Source: Micromonospora sp. ATCC 39149
GTDB taxonomy: Bacteria > Actinomycetota > Actinomycetes > Mycobacteriales > Micromonosporaceae
Assembly: GCF_000158815.1 (NCBI RefSeq)
Contig: NZ_GG657738.1
Coordinates: forward strand, 4,464,785-4,528,784
Length of the DNA: 64,000 nucleotides
Direction: 5' to 3'
Shown here: one piece after another, positions 33,776-44,400 of the stretch
How positions within the stretch are numbered: position 1 is the first letter of the stretch
Layout: each line of letters starts with the position of its first letter
Translations under genes and position numbers: made by a program
The notes under the pieces: model-generated
The model's database searches: none
What the model was told of the DNA's origin: nothing
Seen by the model: the letters and a program-made list of their open reading frames with translations, nothing else

Positions 33776-36303
33776 CCTCCGTCGAGGCCGGCGATCCGCT
33801 CGATCGGTCGGCGTCGCGTGGCACTCCGCACCGGGTCCTCGTGCTGACCGTCGCCGTGGCGCTGACCGCGCTCGTGGCCGCCGTGATCGGCCTCACCCTC
33901 CCCACCCACCTGCCGCCCGACGACCCGCTCCCGGCGCTCGCCCGGTTCGGCATCGGCGTCGCCGTCGTCGCGGTCGCCCAGCTGGCCCGGCTGCGGTTCC
34001 GCACCGCCTCCGGAATGGTCAGCACCACCTGGGGCGAGGCGGCCCTAGTCGTCTGCCTGCACCTGGTCCCCGCCGGGTGGCTTCCGGCCGCCACGCTGGT
34101 CGGCGCCGGGGCGGCCTGGGCGCTGCTCTCCCTGGCCGCCGACCGCCAGCCGCCGCTGGAGACCGTCCGCATCGCGGCCTCGCTGAGCGCCGCCACCGCC
34201 CTCGCCGTCGCGGTCACCACCGCGCTCGGCGCCCCGCTGCTCGCGACCCCCACTCCGGAGCTGGCGCTGGCGCTGGCCGCCGGCTCGGTGACGTACCTGC
34301 TCGCCACCGCCTGGCTGGGTGGGATCGCCGTCGCGCTGCGGCACGGCGTGCCGATGCGCCCGCCGCTGCTCGCCGCGCTCCGCGGGAAGCTGCTCATGTT
34401 CGTCGGGAACGTGGCCGTCGGCCTGTCCGCCGTGGCGCTGCTGGAACTCGACGCCCGCTGGCTGTTGGCGCTCCCGCCCGTGCTCTGGCTGCTCCAGCAG
34501 ACCTACCGGCACCGGCTCCAGGCCGATCAGGAGCGGCGCACCTGGCGGGCCTTCGCCGAGGCCACCGCCGCGCTCAACCAGCTCGACGAGCGGGGCGTCG
34601 CCACCGCGGCGGTCACCGGCGCGCTGAGCCTCTTCGGCGCCGAGGCGGTCGACGTGGACGTGGCGCGGGGCGACGGCCGGTGGCGGCGCTACCGGGGCGA
34701 CAGCGGTGGCCAGGTGATCGACCGGGAGACCGACCCGCCCACCGGTTCCGCCGCCGGCCCGCACGAGCTGGTCCGGCCGCTGGCCGTCGGGTCCACCCGG
34801 GTCGGGGAGCTGCGCGTCCGTTTCCCCCGCTCGGCACCACCCAACGCCCGCGAGCAGGACGCCGTGGCCGCGTTCTCCGACGCCCTCGCCGCCGCCCTGC
34901 ACGACGCCGCCACCCACCGCGAGCTGCGCCTGGTCACCGCCCGTTCCTCGTACGAGGCGGTGCACGACCCGCTGACCGGCCTGCTCAACCGGGCCGCCAT
35001 GCTCGGCAAGGGCGACCAGGCGCTGCGGCAACGCGCGCACGACCACCCCGTCGCCCTGCTGCTGCTCGACATCGACCAGTTCAAGGAGGTCAACGATACC
35101 CTCGGCCACGCCGCCGGCGACCAGCTACTGCGGCTGACCGCCAACCGGCTCGGCGCGCTGACCCGCTCCGGGGACCTGCTCGGCCGCCTCGGCGGCGACG
35201 AGTTCGCCCTGCTGCTGACGTCGGTCCCGGTGATCGGTGGCCGGACCGCCCCCATGGCGTACGCGCTGCGTCAGGCCCGGGAGATCGCCGAGCGGCTCGC
35301 CGCGCCCACCGAGGTCGCCGGGGTACGGATGTCCGTCGAGGTCTCCGTCGGGGTGGTGGTGGCCGACGCCGGCACCGCCGACCTGACGGAGCTGCTGCGC
35401 CGGGCCGACATCGCGATGTACCAGGCGAAGGAGGGCGGCGGCAACGTCGCCGCGTACGACAGCTCCAAGGACGCCGCGAGCACCGATCAGCTCGCGCTGC
35501 TCGCGGAGCTGCGGGAGGCCCTCGCCGCCGACGACCAGCTGGTGCTGGCCCTCCAGCCGGCGGTGGACCTCGCCACCGGTGCGCCGACCGGGGTGGAGGC
35601 GCTGATCCGCTGGCGGCACCCGCGCCGGGGCTGGCTCGGCCCCGGCGACTTCATCCGCCCGGTGGAGAACAGCGAACAGCTCGGCACCTTCACCCGGTAC
35701 GTGCTGGACAAGGCGCTCACCGTGGCCGCCGAGTGGGCCCGTGCGGGCCTGGACGTGCCGATCTCGGTGAACCTCTCCGCCCGCAGCCTGCTCGACCCCC
35801 GGCTGCCGGCCGAGATCGGCGAGGCGCTGCGCCGCCACCAGGTGCCCCCGCACCGGCTGGTGCTGGAGATCACCGAGACGGTGGTGATGAGCGAGCTGGA
35901 GGTCATCGACGAGGTGCTGGCCACCCTGCGGTCGATGGGCGTGCAACTCGCCGTGGACGACTTCGGCACCGGTTTCTCGTCGCTGGCGTTCGTCACCCGG
36001 ATCGCCGTGGACGAACTGAAGGTCGACCGGTCGTTCGTGATCCGGATGGCGGACTCGCCGGAGGCGGCGGCGATCGTCCGGGCGACCGTCGGGCTCGCCC
36101 ACGAGTTGGGCCTGCGGGTGGTCGCCGAGGGCGTGGAGACCGCCGAGCAACGGCTCGCCCTGGCGGAGCTGGGCTGCACGTCCGCCCAGGGATACCACTT
36201 CTTCAAGCCGATGCCGGCCGACAAGATCGGCGCGGTGCTCGGGTCGCTGCTGGACACGTCCAAGGCCAACGTCGTACCGCTGCGCGCCGACGGCGCTTCC
36301 TGA
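33772..36303 (+). CDS. Membrane GGDEF-EAL protein (cyclic di-GMP turnover)
   Basis: An 843-residue protein. Residues about 20-245 contain several membrane helices, followed by a GAF-like segment (about 250-375). The diguanylate cyclase domain has an intact GGDEF at 474-478, with a product-inhibition site RSGD (465-468) five residues before it. The EAL domain has EALIRW (Glu609), LEITETVVM, DDFGTGFSSL, KVDRSF and VAEGVET, all expected for an active phosphodiesterase. It may both make and degrade cyclic di-GMP, which controls development in Streptomyces. GTG 33772 is used because GGGGAGG is just upstream and the small ORF at 33710 ends there; TTG 33736 is an alternative. Confidence 0.92.
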   Translation: MTSVEAGDPLDRSASRGTPHRVLVLTVAVALTALVAAVIGLTLPTHLPPDDPLPALARFGIGVAVVAVAQLARLRFRTASGMVSTTWGEAALVVCLHLVPAGWLPAATLVGAGAAWALLSLAADRQPPLETVRIAASLSAATALAVAVTTALGAPLLATPTPELALALAAGSVTYLLATAWLGGIAVALRHGVPMRPPLLAALRGKLLMFVGNVAVGLSAVALLELDARWLLALPPVLWLLQQTYRHRLQADQERRTWRAFAEATAALNQLDERGVATAAVTGALSLFGAEAVDVDVARGDGRWRRYRGDSGGQVIDRETDPPTGSAAGPHELVRPLAVGSTRVGELRVRFPRSAPPNAREQDAVAAFSDALAAALHDAATHRELRLVTARSSYEAVHDPLTGLLNRAAMLGKGDQALRQRAHDHPVALLLLDIDQFKEVNDTLGHAAGDQLLRLTANRLGALTRSGDLLGRLGGDEFALLLTSVPVIGGRTAPMAYALRQAREIAERLAAPTEVAGVRMSVEVSVGVVVADAGTADLTELLRRADIAMYQAKEGGGNVAAYDSSKDAASTDQLALLAELREALAADDQLVLALQPAVDLATGAPTGVEALIRWRHPRRGWLGPGDFIRPVENSEQLGTFTRYVLDKALTVAAEWARAGLDVPISVNLSARSLLDPRLPAEIGEALRRHQVPPHRLVLEITETVVMSELEVIDEVLATLRSMGVQLAVDDFGTGFSSLAFVTRIAVDELKVDRSFVIRMADSPEAAAIVRATVGLAHELGLRVVAEGVETAEQRLALAELGCTSAQGYHFFKPMPADKIGAVLGSLLDTSKANVVPLRADGAS

Positions 36304-36313
36304 CCAGGGCAGC

Positions 36314-36348
36314 GACCAGCCCCGGGCTCAGCGGGCGCGGGGCTGGTC
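36314..36348. terminator. Terminator hairpin between convergent genes
   Basis: GACCAGCCCCG (36314-36324) pairs perfectly with CGGGGCTGGTC (36338-36348) around a 13-base loop. It lies between the GGDEF-EAL gene and the convergent PI-PLC-like gene. Confidence 0.75.
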
Positions 36349-36354
36349 GGCCGG

Positions 36355-37386
36355 TCAGCCGCGCGGGAGGACGTCGTCCACGACGCCCGGCAGCGCCGCC
36401 CAGTCCGCCGAGGCGATGCTTGCGTGCCTACGCGCCAGCTCCGCCACCCGGGCCGCCGCCGCGTCGGGGTCGGTGTCGCCCACCGCCGGGGGGACGTTCT
36501 GCGCGCCGGTCATCACCAGCAGGTAGTGGTTGGTGTCGTACCAGGCGGTGTCGATGCCGCCGGTGACGTACGTCGACGCGTCGCCGTCGAAGACCACGAA
36601 CCACGGGCGCAGGGCGGCGTCGGCGTACCGGGTGCGGGGGTCGCCGGCCTGGGCGCGGTGTACGGCCGGGAACGCCTGCGCCGAGCCCAGCGTGCCGGCG
36701 GCGGCGAGCGCGGCGAGGTGCTGGGCGTACTCGATGTCGGTCCACAGCTTGTCGGTGGGGTTGCCCTCCTCGACGGTGCCGGGGATCAGGTGCACGATCA
36801 CCTGGCCGGTGAGCTGCTGGCGGGTGGGCCAGTTGTCGGCGCGGGCGGCGGCGTCCAATGTGGCGTACCCGCCCTTGAGGTCGGCGGGGCGGAACACGGC
36901 CGACCCGAGCCGGGCGGCGAGCAGCGCGTCGAGCTGCGCCGGCCCCTGCCCGGTGCGGGCGCTGAAGCCGGTCTTCAGCTCCAGCTTCAGGTGCAGCGGG
37001 CCGGCGTCGGGGTGGGCGGCCAGCCAGAGCCGGATGTCGTCGAGGCAGTGTTCGAGGTTCTTGTTGCGGGTGCCGGTGTAGAGCTGGCTGGCGCTGGTCG
37101 CGGCGACGCAGTTGTTGTTGTTGCCGAGTGGGTTGGAGTGGCTGACCCGCCACTGGTTGGCGACGACGTCGGGCCAGACGTCCAGCTCGATCATCCCGGG
37201 CCGGGCGTCGAGGGCCTGGGCCAGGTAGGTGTACGTCTCCTTGTCGTACGCGTTGTGGGTGCCGACGGCGGTGGTCGCCGAGACGCGGGCCGCCGGGTCG
37301 ACGGCGGCTCCGGCGGGGCCGGCGGCGGCCAGCGCCGCGACCACCGCGACGCAGGTGAGCGCGGACAGGGGACGGGATCGGCGCAT
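36355..37386 (-). CDS. Secreted Ca2+-dependent PI-PLC-like phosphodiesterase
   Basis: A 343-residue exported protein. ATG 37386 has GAGGAGG six bases upstream. Residues 1-27 form a signal peptide (MRRSRPLSALTCVAVVAALAA, ending AGPAGA). VGTHNAYDKETYTYLAQALDA and PGMIELDVWPD near residues 40-68, and the later LHLKLELKTGF, fit the TIM-barrel phosphatidylinositol-specific phospholipase C family (calcium-dependent bacterial type), with His41, Glu67 and Asp69 as likely active-site or calcium residues. The substrate is presumably phosphoinositide or a related phosphodiester outside the cell. The assignment to this family is from pattern recognition only. Confidence 0.75.
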   Translation of the reverse strand: MRRSRPLSALTCVAVVAALAAAGPAGAAVDPAARVSATTAVGTHNAYDKETYTYLAQALDARPGMIELDVWPDVVANQWRVSHSNPLGNNNNCVAATSASQLYTGTRNKNLEHCLDDIRLWLAAHPDAGPLHLKLELKTGFSARTGQGPAQLDALLAARLGSAVFRPADLKGGYATLDAAARADNWPTRQQLTGQVIVHLIPGTVEEGNPTDKLWTDIEYAQHLAALAAAGTLGSAQAFPAVHRAQAGDPRTRYADAALRPWFVVFDGDASTYVTGGIDTAWYDTNHYLLVMTGAQNVPPAVGDTDPDAAAARVAELARRHASIASADWAALPGVVDDVLPRG

Positions 37387-37511
37387 GCGTGCCTCCTCGG
37401 CGGGCCGGCGACCGTCGCCGGGCATGCACCGATATAAATACGTGAACGTGAATGGCGGAAGACCTGCGGGCAGCCGGCGCGGGACCCCTGCGCGGTGGAT
37501 ATGGTCGACGG

Positions 37512-39623
37512 GTGAACCGACTCGCGAGCGCCACCAGCCCGTACCTGCTCCAGCACGCCGACAACCCGGTGGACTGGTGGCCGTGGTGCGACGAGGCGTT
37601 CGCCGAGGCCAGGCGGCGCGACGTGCCGGTGCTCGTCTCCGTCGGCTACGCGGCCTGCCACTGGTGTCACGTCATGGCGCACGAGTCGTTCGAGGACGCG
37701 GGCGTCGGGAAGCTGCTCAACGACGGCTTCGTGGCAATCAAGGTGGACCGCGAGGAGCGGCCCGACGTCGACGCCGTCTACATGACCGCCACCCAGGCGA
37801 TGACCGGGCAGGGCGGCTGGCCGATGACGGTCTTCGCCACCCCGGACGGCACCCCGTTCTTCTGCGGGACCTACTTCCCGAAGCCGAACTTCGTCCGGCT
37901 GCTGGAGTCCGTCGGCACCGCCTGGCGGGAGCAGCGCGAGGCCGTGCTGCGGCAGGGCTCCGCCGTGGTCGAGGCGATCGGCGGCGCGCAGGCCGTCGGT
38001 GGCCCGACCGCCCCGTTCACCGCCGAGTTGCTCGACGCCGCCGCCGCCCGGCTCGCCCGCGAGTACGACCGCGACAACGGGGGCTTCGGCGGGGCCCCGA
38101 AGTTCCCGCCGCACCTGAACCTGCTCTTCCTGCTGCGTCACCACCAGCGCACCGGCTCCGCCGAGAGCCTGGAGATCGCCCGGCACACCGCCGAGGCGAT
38201 GGCCCGGGGCGGCATCCACGACCAGCTCGCCGGCGGCTTCGCCCGGTACTCGGTGGACGCGCACTGGACCGTGCCGCACTTCGAGAAGATGCTCTACGAC
38301 AACGCCCTGCTGCTGCGGGTCTACACCCACCTGTGGCGGCTCACCGGCGACCCGCTCGCCCGGCGCGTCGCCCGCGACACCGCCCGCTTCCTCGCCGACG
38401 AGCTGCACCGGCCGGGCGAGGGCTTCGCCTCCGCGCTGGACGCCGACACCGAGGGCGTCGAGGGGCTCACCTACGCCTGGACCCCGGCCCAACTCGTCGA
38501 GGTGCTGGGGGAGTCCGACGGCCGCTGGGCCGCCGACCTGTTCGCGGTCACCCCATCAGGCACCTTCGCCCCTCATTCCGCCTCCGCGCCGCAAGGCGGC
38601 ACTCCGGACCGAAGGAAGGGCGTCGAGCACGGCACGAGCGTGCTGCGGCTGGCCCGGGACGTCGACGACGCCGACCCGGCGATCCGGGGGCGCTGGCGGG
38701 ACGTCGTCGGGCGGCTCCTCGCGGCCCGGGACACCCGCCCCCAACCGGCCCGCGACGACAAGGTGGTGGCCGCCTGGAACGGCCTGGCGATCACCGCGCT
38801 CGCCGAGTTCGTCCGCCTGGTCGAGGCGGTCGGGACCGGCGACGAGCAGGCCGACGCCAACCTGCTGGAGGGCGTCACGATCGTCGCCGACGGCGCGCTG
38901 CGGGACGCCGCCGAACACCTGGCCGCCGTGCACCTCGTCGACGGCCGGCTGCGTCGGGTCTCCCGCGACCGTGTGGTCGGCGAGCCGGCCGGCGTGCTGG
39001 AGGACTACGGCTGCGTGGCCGAGGCGTTCTGCGCCATGCACCAGCTCACCGGCGAGGGGCGCTGGCTGGAGCTGGCCGGCGACCTGCTGGACACCGCCCT
39101 GGCCAGGTTCGCCGCCCCCGGCGGCGGGTTCTACGACACCGCCGACGACGCCGAGCGGCTCGTCACCCGGCCGGCCGACCCGACCGACAACGCCACCCCG
39201 TCGGGCCGGTCCGCGATCGTCGCCGCCCTGGTGACGTACGCGGCGCTGAGCGGCCAGCCCCGGTACCGGGAGGTTGCCGAGGCCGCCCTCGCCACCGTCG
39301 CGCCGATCGTCGCCCGGCACGCCCGGTTCACCGGGTACGCGGCGACCGCCGGCGAGGCGCTGCTCTCCGGCCCGTACGAGATCGCCGTGGTGACCGACGA
39401 TCCGGCCGGCGACCCGCTCGTCGCCGCCGCGTACCGGCACGCCCCGCCCGGCGCGGTGCTGGTCGCGGGCCGCCCCGACCAGCCGGGCGTGCCGCTGCTC
39501 GCCGACCGGCCGATGCTCGACGGCCGACCCACCGCGTACGTCTGCCGGGGGTTCGTCTGCCAGCGCCCGGTCACCACCGTCGAAGACCTCCTCGCCCAGC
39601 TGGAAGGAAGGGCCCCCTGTTGA
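37512..39623 (+). CDS. DUF255 thioredoxin-domain protein (YyaL-like)
   Basis: A 703-residue protein. Residues about 5-160 are a thioredoxin-like DUF255 domain with CHWC (Cys49, Cys52) in [18 protein letters not shown]; the rest is an (alpha/alpha)6 barrel like that of N-acylglucosamine epimerases ([33 protein letters not shown]). Role uncertain, possibly sugar or thiol metabolism. GTG 37512 is six bases after TATGGT, a leaderless pattern. Two oddities: a 19-residue in-frame insertion (38568-38624) splits the usual [12 protein letters not shown] motif, and the final codons (GRAPC) and TGA are supplied by repeat copy 4. It matches the position of M. tuberculosis Rv1084 near mca. Confidence 0.9.
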   Translation: MNRLASATSPYLLQHADNPVDWWPWCDEAFAEARRRDVPVLVSVGYAACHWCHVMAHESFEDAGVGKLLNDGFVAIKVDREERPDVDAVYMTATQAMTGQGGWPMTVFATPDGTPFFCGTYFPKPNFVRLLESVGTAWREQREAVLRQGSAVVEAIGGAQAVGGPTAPFTAELLDAAAARLAREYDRDNGGFGGAPKFPPHLNLLFLLRHHQRTGSAESLEIARHTAEAMARGGIHDQLAGGFARYSVDAHWTVPHFEKMLYDNALLLRVYTHLWRLTGDPLARRVARDTARFLADELHRPGEGFASALDADTEGVEGLTYAWTPAQLVEVLGESDGRWAADLFAVTPSGTFAPHSASAPQGGTPDRRKGVEHGTSVLRLARDVDDADPAIRGRWRDVVGRLLAARDTRPQPARDDKVVAAWNGLAITALAEFVRLVEAVGTGDEQADANLLEGVTIVADGALRDAAEHLAAVHLVDGRLRRVSRDRVVGEPAGVLEDYGCVAEAFCAMHQLTGEGRWLELAGDLLDTALARFAAPGGGFYDTADDAERLVTRPADPTDNATPSGRSAIVAALVTYAALSGQPRYREVAEAALATVAPIVARHARFTGYAATAGEALLSGPYEIAVVTDDPAGDPLVAAAYRHAPPGAVLVAGRPDQPGVPLLADRPMLDGRPTAYVCRGFVCQRPVTTVEDLLAQLEGRAPC
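38568..38624 (+). repeat. In-frame 57-bp palindromic insertion in the DUF255 gene
   Basis: Between GTF and EHGTSVLRL, which are contiguous in related proteins as I recall them, the gene carries 57 extra bases coding for 19 residues ([19 protein letters not shown]). The insert holds a perfect hairpin GCCGC-AAG-GCGGC (38588-38600) and is flanked by ACCTTCGCCC and its approximate complement GAAGGAAGGGC. It looks like a repeat element that inserted without breaking the frame. Confidence 0.55.
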
Positions 39624-39655
39624 CGCATTCGGTATAGCGGGGTACCCCTTTTACC
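39602..39655. repeat. GGGGCCCC-cored dispersed repeat, copy 4 (two-core form)
   Basis: GGAAGGAAGGGCCCCCTGTT, then GACGCATTCGGTATAGC, then GGGGTACCCCTTTTAC. It matches copy 6 in reverse complement. The DUF255 stop codon (39621-39623) lies inside it. The second core is a perfect GGGGTACCCC palindrome. Confidence 0.75.
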
Positions 39656-39804
39656 CACACCCGCGCCCCGCGCGGTCCCGGCCGCCGCGCGCTGACGGCC
39701 CGCCGTGCTCCGTCGGCGCGGGTCCGCAGCCGACCACCCGGCCGGTGGGCGGTGCCGACCTCCGGGCGGGGCGAGGTCGGGCCGCCGCTAGGCTGGCCCG
39801 CGAG

Positions 39805-40968
39805 ATGGATACCCGAACCGGTCTGCCTGTTGTCGGCATGGTGGGGGGCGGCCAACTGGCCCGGATGACCCACCAGGCCGCGATCGCCCTCGGTCAGTCG
39901 CTACGCGTGCTCGCGCAGGCCCCGGACGACGGCGCGGCCCTGGTCGCCGCCGACGTCCAGTACGGCGACCACACCGACCTCGCCGCGCTGCGCGCCTTCG
40001 CGAAGGGGTGTGACGTGGTCACCTTTGACCACGAGCACGTGCCGACGGCGCACGTTCGCGCCCTCGCCGCCGAGGGGGTGAAGATCTTCCCGCCCGCCGA
40101 CGCCCTGCTGCATGCCCAGGACAAGCGGGTCATGCGGGAGCGGCTCGGCGAGCTGGGCGCGCCCAACCCGGCGTGGCGGCCGGTCGCCGAGCCGGCCGAC
40201 CTGGTCGCCTTCGGCGACGCGCAGGGCTGGCCGGTGGTGCTGAAGGCCGCCCGGGGCGGATACGACGGCCGGGGTGTCTGGCCGGTCGACGACGCCGCGC
40301 AGGCCGCCGAGCTGGCCGCCACCCTGCTCGCCGGCGGCACCCGGCTGATCGTCGAGGAGCGGGTCGCGCTGCGTCGCGAGCTCGCGGTGCAGGTGGCCCG
40401 CTCGCCGTTCGGGCAGGTCGCCGCGTACCCGGTGGTGGAGACGGTGCAGGTCGGCGGGATCTGCGTCGAGGTGCTCGCCCCCGTCCCCGGCCTGCCCGAG
40501 GCGCTGGCCGTCGCAGCCCAGCAGCTCGCCATCGACCTGGCCACCGCGCTCGGCGTGGTCGGTCTGCTCGCCGTGGAGCTGTTCGAGACGCCGGCCGGGC
40601 TGGTGGTCAACGAGCTGGCCATGCGTCCGCACAACTCCGGACACTGGACGATCGAGGGGGCCCGCACGTCGCAGTTCGAGCAGCACCTGCGCGCCGTGCT
40701 CGACTACCCGATGGGGGACACCTCGCTCACCGCCCCGGCCGTGGTGATGGCGAACGTGCTCGGCGGGGAACCGGGCGGGATCTCCATCGACGAGCGGCTG
40801 CACCACCTCTTCGCCGCCGAGCCCGGCGCGAAGGTCCACCTCTACGGCAAGCAGGTGCGCCCCGGCCGCAAGATCGGGCACGTCACGGTGCTCGGCGACG
40901 ACCTGGCCGACGTACGGGCGCGGGCCGCGCGGGCCGCACACTGGCTGACGAAAGGCGCACCGGCATGA
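39805..40968 (+). CDS. purK: 5-(carboxyamino)imidazole ribonucleotide synthase
   Basis: A 387-residue ATP-grasp enzyme that uses ATP and bicarbonate to convert AIR to N5-CAIR in purine synthesis. The N-terminus [22 protein letters not shown] is diagnostic; [15 protein letters not shown] is the ATP-binding loop and [18 protein letters not shown] the metal/substrate region. The start is ATG 39805; TAGGCT (39789-39794) lies ten bases before it and no clear ribosome-binding site is seen, so the leader must be very short. Its stop overlaps the purE start (ATGA), so the two consecutive enzymes of the pathway are coupled. Confidence 0.95.
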   Translation: MDTRTGLPVVGMVGGGQLARMTHQAAIALGQSLRVLAQAPDDGAALVAADVQYGDHTDLAALRAFAKGCDVVTFDHEHVPTAHVRALAAEGVKIFPPADALLHAQDKRVMRERLGELGAPNPAWRPVAEPADLVAFGDAQGWPVVLKAARGGYDGRGVWPVDDAAQAAELAATLLAGGTRLIVEERVALRRELAVQVARSPFGQVAAYPVVETVQVGGICVEVLAPVPGLPEALAVAAQQLAIDLATALGVVGLLAVELFETPAGLVVNELAMRPHNSGHWTIEGARTSQFEQHLRAVLDYPMGDTSLTAPAVVMANVLGGEPGGISIDERLHHLFAAEPGAKVHLYGKQVRPGRKIGHVTVLGDDLADVRARAARAAHWLTKGAPA

Positions 40969-41456
40969 CCACCGTCGGGTTGATCATGGGCAGTGACTCG
41001 GACTGGCCGACCATGAAGGCCGCCGGCGAGGCCCTCGCGGAGTTCGGGATCGGCTACGAGGTGGGCGTCGTCTCCGCCCACCGCACCCCCGGCAAGATGA
41101 TCGAGTACGGTCGCACCGCCGCCGACCGGGGTCTCAAGGTGATCATCGCCGGGGCCGGCGGGGCGGCCCACCTGCCCGGCATGGTCGCCTCGGTCACCCC
41201 GTTGCCGGTGATCGGCGTGCCGGTGCCGCTGAAGCACCTCGACGGGATGGACTCCCTGCTGTCCATCGTGCAGATGCCGGCCGGCGTCCCGGTGGCCACC
41301 GTGTCCATCGGCAACGCCCGCAACGCCGGGCTGCTCGCCGTCCGCATCCTCGCCGCCGCCGACGAGGACCTGCGGGCGCGCATGGTGGCGTACCAGGAGG
41401 GCCTGGAGAAGCTGGTCGCCGAGAAGGAAGCCGCCCTCCACGCCACCCTGACCTGA
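40965..41456 (+). CDS. purE: 5-(carboxyamino)imidazole ribonucleotide mutase
   Basis: A 163-residue enzyme that converts N5-CAIR to CAIR, directly after PurK in the pathway. Signatures are [16 protein letters not shown] (residues 5-20), [14 protein letters not shown] and [15 protein letters not shown], with [35 protein letters not shown] (read in parts) further on. Length is typical for class I PurE. The ATG overlaps the purK stop. It is convergent with the very large membrane protein gene, only three bases apart. Confidence 0.96.
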   Translation: MTTVGLIMGSDSDWPTMKAAGEALAEFGIGYEVGVVSAHRTPGKMIEYGRTAADRGLKVIIAGAGGAAHLPGMVASVTPLPVIGVPVPLKHLDGMDSLLSIVQMPAGVPVATVSIGNARNAGLLAVRILAAADEDLRARMVAYQEGLEKLVAEKEAALHATLT

Positions 41457-41459
41457 CCG

Positions 41460-44400
41460 TCACCGCATTCCGCGCAGGGCGGTCTGGAGGCGGTCCTGCG
41501 CGCGGCGGCGGCGCTCGTTGCTCGCACCCAGGACCAGCAGCACCAGCCCCACCGGGATCAGCACCAACCAGGGGCCCAGGCTGAACAGCGCGTGCACCGC
41601 CGCGATCGCGGTGACCGCCGCCCCGACGATCACCGGGGCCTGCTGCTGGCTGGTGGTGCCGAAGATCAGCACCGCCACCGCGCCGAGCAGCAGCAGCACC
41701 TGCCGCAGCATGCTGGAGTCGGTGGCCAGCACGATCGCCAGGGTCGGCACGAACGCGGCCACCAGCGCCGGCCCGTACGCCACCCAGCTCGACATGTCTG
41801 GCCGGTGCCGCAGCTCCAGCACCCCGACCAGCAGGGCCAGCACGGCGAACGGCAGCGTGTACGCCTCCGGCAGCGCCACGTCGGCGACCCGCATCAGGAT
41901 CCACCAGGCGACGATCTCGCAGAACACCACCGCCCAGAACAGGATCCGCCGCTCGACCGGGCGGCGGTTCGGGCGGGCCGCCGCCACCCCGAGCACGGCG
42001 CCCCAGGCGGCCAGCAGCGCGGCGATGTGCCGGGGCGAGTCGAAGGCCAGCGCCAGGGCGATCAGGGCGGCGGCGTATCCGCTCCACTCCACCGTGGCCG
42101 CCTCGCGCTGCGCCTCCGGCCGGCGCAGCCGGGGCAGCGTCGCGGCGAACACCTGTAGGGCCGCCCCGACGGCCAGCACCCCGAACGCGGACCAGACCGC
42201 GGCCAGGCCCGCCACCAGCCCGACGACCAGCACGAACAACTGCGCCATCAGCGAGGCGAACAGCCAGCCCAGGATGCGGGCCCGCTGAGTGGTGCCGTAC
42301 AGGGCGGCGACGATGCCCACGCCGACCGCCCCGCCCAGGGTGAACAGGGTCAACCCCCGGGTGGCCAGGCTGCCCAGCAGCCCGGCGCCGCCCCCGGCCA
42401 GGCCGATCACGAAGACCAGCACCCGGGCGGTGCGCAGCGACCGGGCCCGCTCCGCCGCCGGCGGGGGCGGGCTGAGCGCCAGCCCCAGCATCGAGATGGT
42501 GAACACCGACAGCGCGGCCAGCACGCTCACCGGCCAGCCGTGGCCCAGGGCGGTCGGCGCGATCAGCAGGGTCACCGCCGCGCCGGGCAGCACCACCGGC
42601 ACGGCCCGGGACCGCTGTCCGCCGCTGAACCCGACGGCGGCCAGCGCGGCGGTCAGCGTCAGCAGCAGCGCGGTCAGCACGTGCGTCGGGTCGACCGCGC
42701 CCGCCGGCGGCGTGAGCAGCTCGGGCGGCGGCCCCTGCCACACCCGCCCCAACGCCCGGTACGGCTCGACCAGCGCCACCTCCAGCGCGGGCGCGAGTGA
42801 GGCGACGGCCAGCGCGACGGGCAGTGCCGCGGCGGCCAGCGCCCCGGCCGCCGGACTGACCCGCCAGCGCACCGCCGTCCCGTCGTCGTCGGGGGCCCGG
42901 CGCAGCGCGCCGTCGAGCAGCACCGTCCAGCGCCGGACCGGCTGCGCCGAGCCGGCCGGCGGCACGGTGGCGGCGCGGACCAGCTCGGCGAGCACCCCGA
43001 GCAGCGCGCCGGCCGCCGCGTACACGCCGGAGGGGAGGCCGGCCACGATGGCGGCGACCGCGCTGATCGTCGCGCCGCCGACGATGGCCGCGCTGGCGTA
43101 CGGGAGGAACTGCGGGACCTGCCGGCGGACCGTGGCGACGGCGGCCAGGCCCAGGCTCGACGCGGCCAGCGCGGCCATCAGCACCACCTCGGGCGACCGG
43201 CCGAACTCGGCGGCCAGGGCGGCCACCGCGCCGGGGAGCGCGAGCAGCGCGGCCCCCGTCGCAACCCCACCGACCTGCACCAGGTGCGGCGGCATCCCGT
43301 CGGTCTCGACGTCGTCCACCAGCGGGGCGGCGAACACCCGGGACAGGACCGCCACGACGACGCCGATGAGCGCGATTCCGCCCAGCGCCAGCGCGGTCGT
43401 CCACGGCCGGACCAACCCGGCACCGGCGGCGTGCAGGGCGACCGCCCCGGCCACGGTCACCCGGGACACCCCGGCGCGCGGGTCGAGCGAGGCGGCGGCG
43501 GCCGCCCCGAAGACCGTGGCGACCGCGAGGCCGACCAGCACCGGGGACCACCAGGGCAGGTCGAGGGCGGCCGGAATGCCGATGGTGGCCAGGACGGCGG
43601 CGGCGCCCGAGACGTCGTACTTCCAGGGGGTCGGCAGCAGCACCCCGGCGGCGACGCCGAGCAGGACCAGGGCGACCGGGGCCTGCCAGGTGGCCCCGCC
43701 GGTCGGCGCGGCCGGCCAGCCGGACAGGTCGCCCGCCCAGATCGGGCCGGGGGTGGCCAGCACGCCCCAGCCGCCGCGCAGCGCGCTCCAGCCGGCGATC
43801 AGCCCGATCAGGGTGCCGCCGATGGCGAGGCCGAGGATCGGCCCGCGCCGCCACTGCTCGGGCATCGCCCGTGCCGCCGCCGCGATCACCGCCACCAGCG
43901 CGGCGGCCACCACGAGCTGGCCGCCCGGCGTGAGCACCGCCGCGACCCGGACCAGGGTCGCGATCAGCGCCGTGGTGACCGCGGCCGCGGCCAGGTCGGA
44001 GCCGTCCAGCGCCAGGTCCGCACGCCGCCCCGCGTCGATCGACGGGGCGAGGAAGACCAGCACGCCCGCCACGAGCAGCAGCGCACCGACCCAGGCGTCG
44101 GCGGCGGTGGCCCCCGGCGCGCCGAACGCGGCGGCCGTCACCGCCAGCGCCCCGAGCCCGGTGCCCACCGCCAGCGGCATGGGGATGCGCCGCTCGGAGA
44201 CCTGCACGAGGGCGGCGTGGCCGAGGGTGACGCAGACCGCGAGGAAGCTCGCCGCCAACACCGGCACGGTGGCCTCGCGCAGGCTCGCCGGGGTCGGCGT
44301 CGGGTCGGTCGGTACGGTCGCGGCGACGAAAGCGGCGACCGTGCCCGGCAGCGCGAACGCCGCCCCACCGGCGGCCCACGTGGTGACGACGTCCGCGGCG

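Noticed and set aside
33738..36566. 942-residue Arg/Pro/Gly ORF overlapping the GGDEF-EAL gene
   Set aside because: Shifted shadow of the real gene; all GGDEF and EAL motifs are in the other frame.
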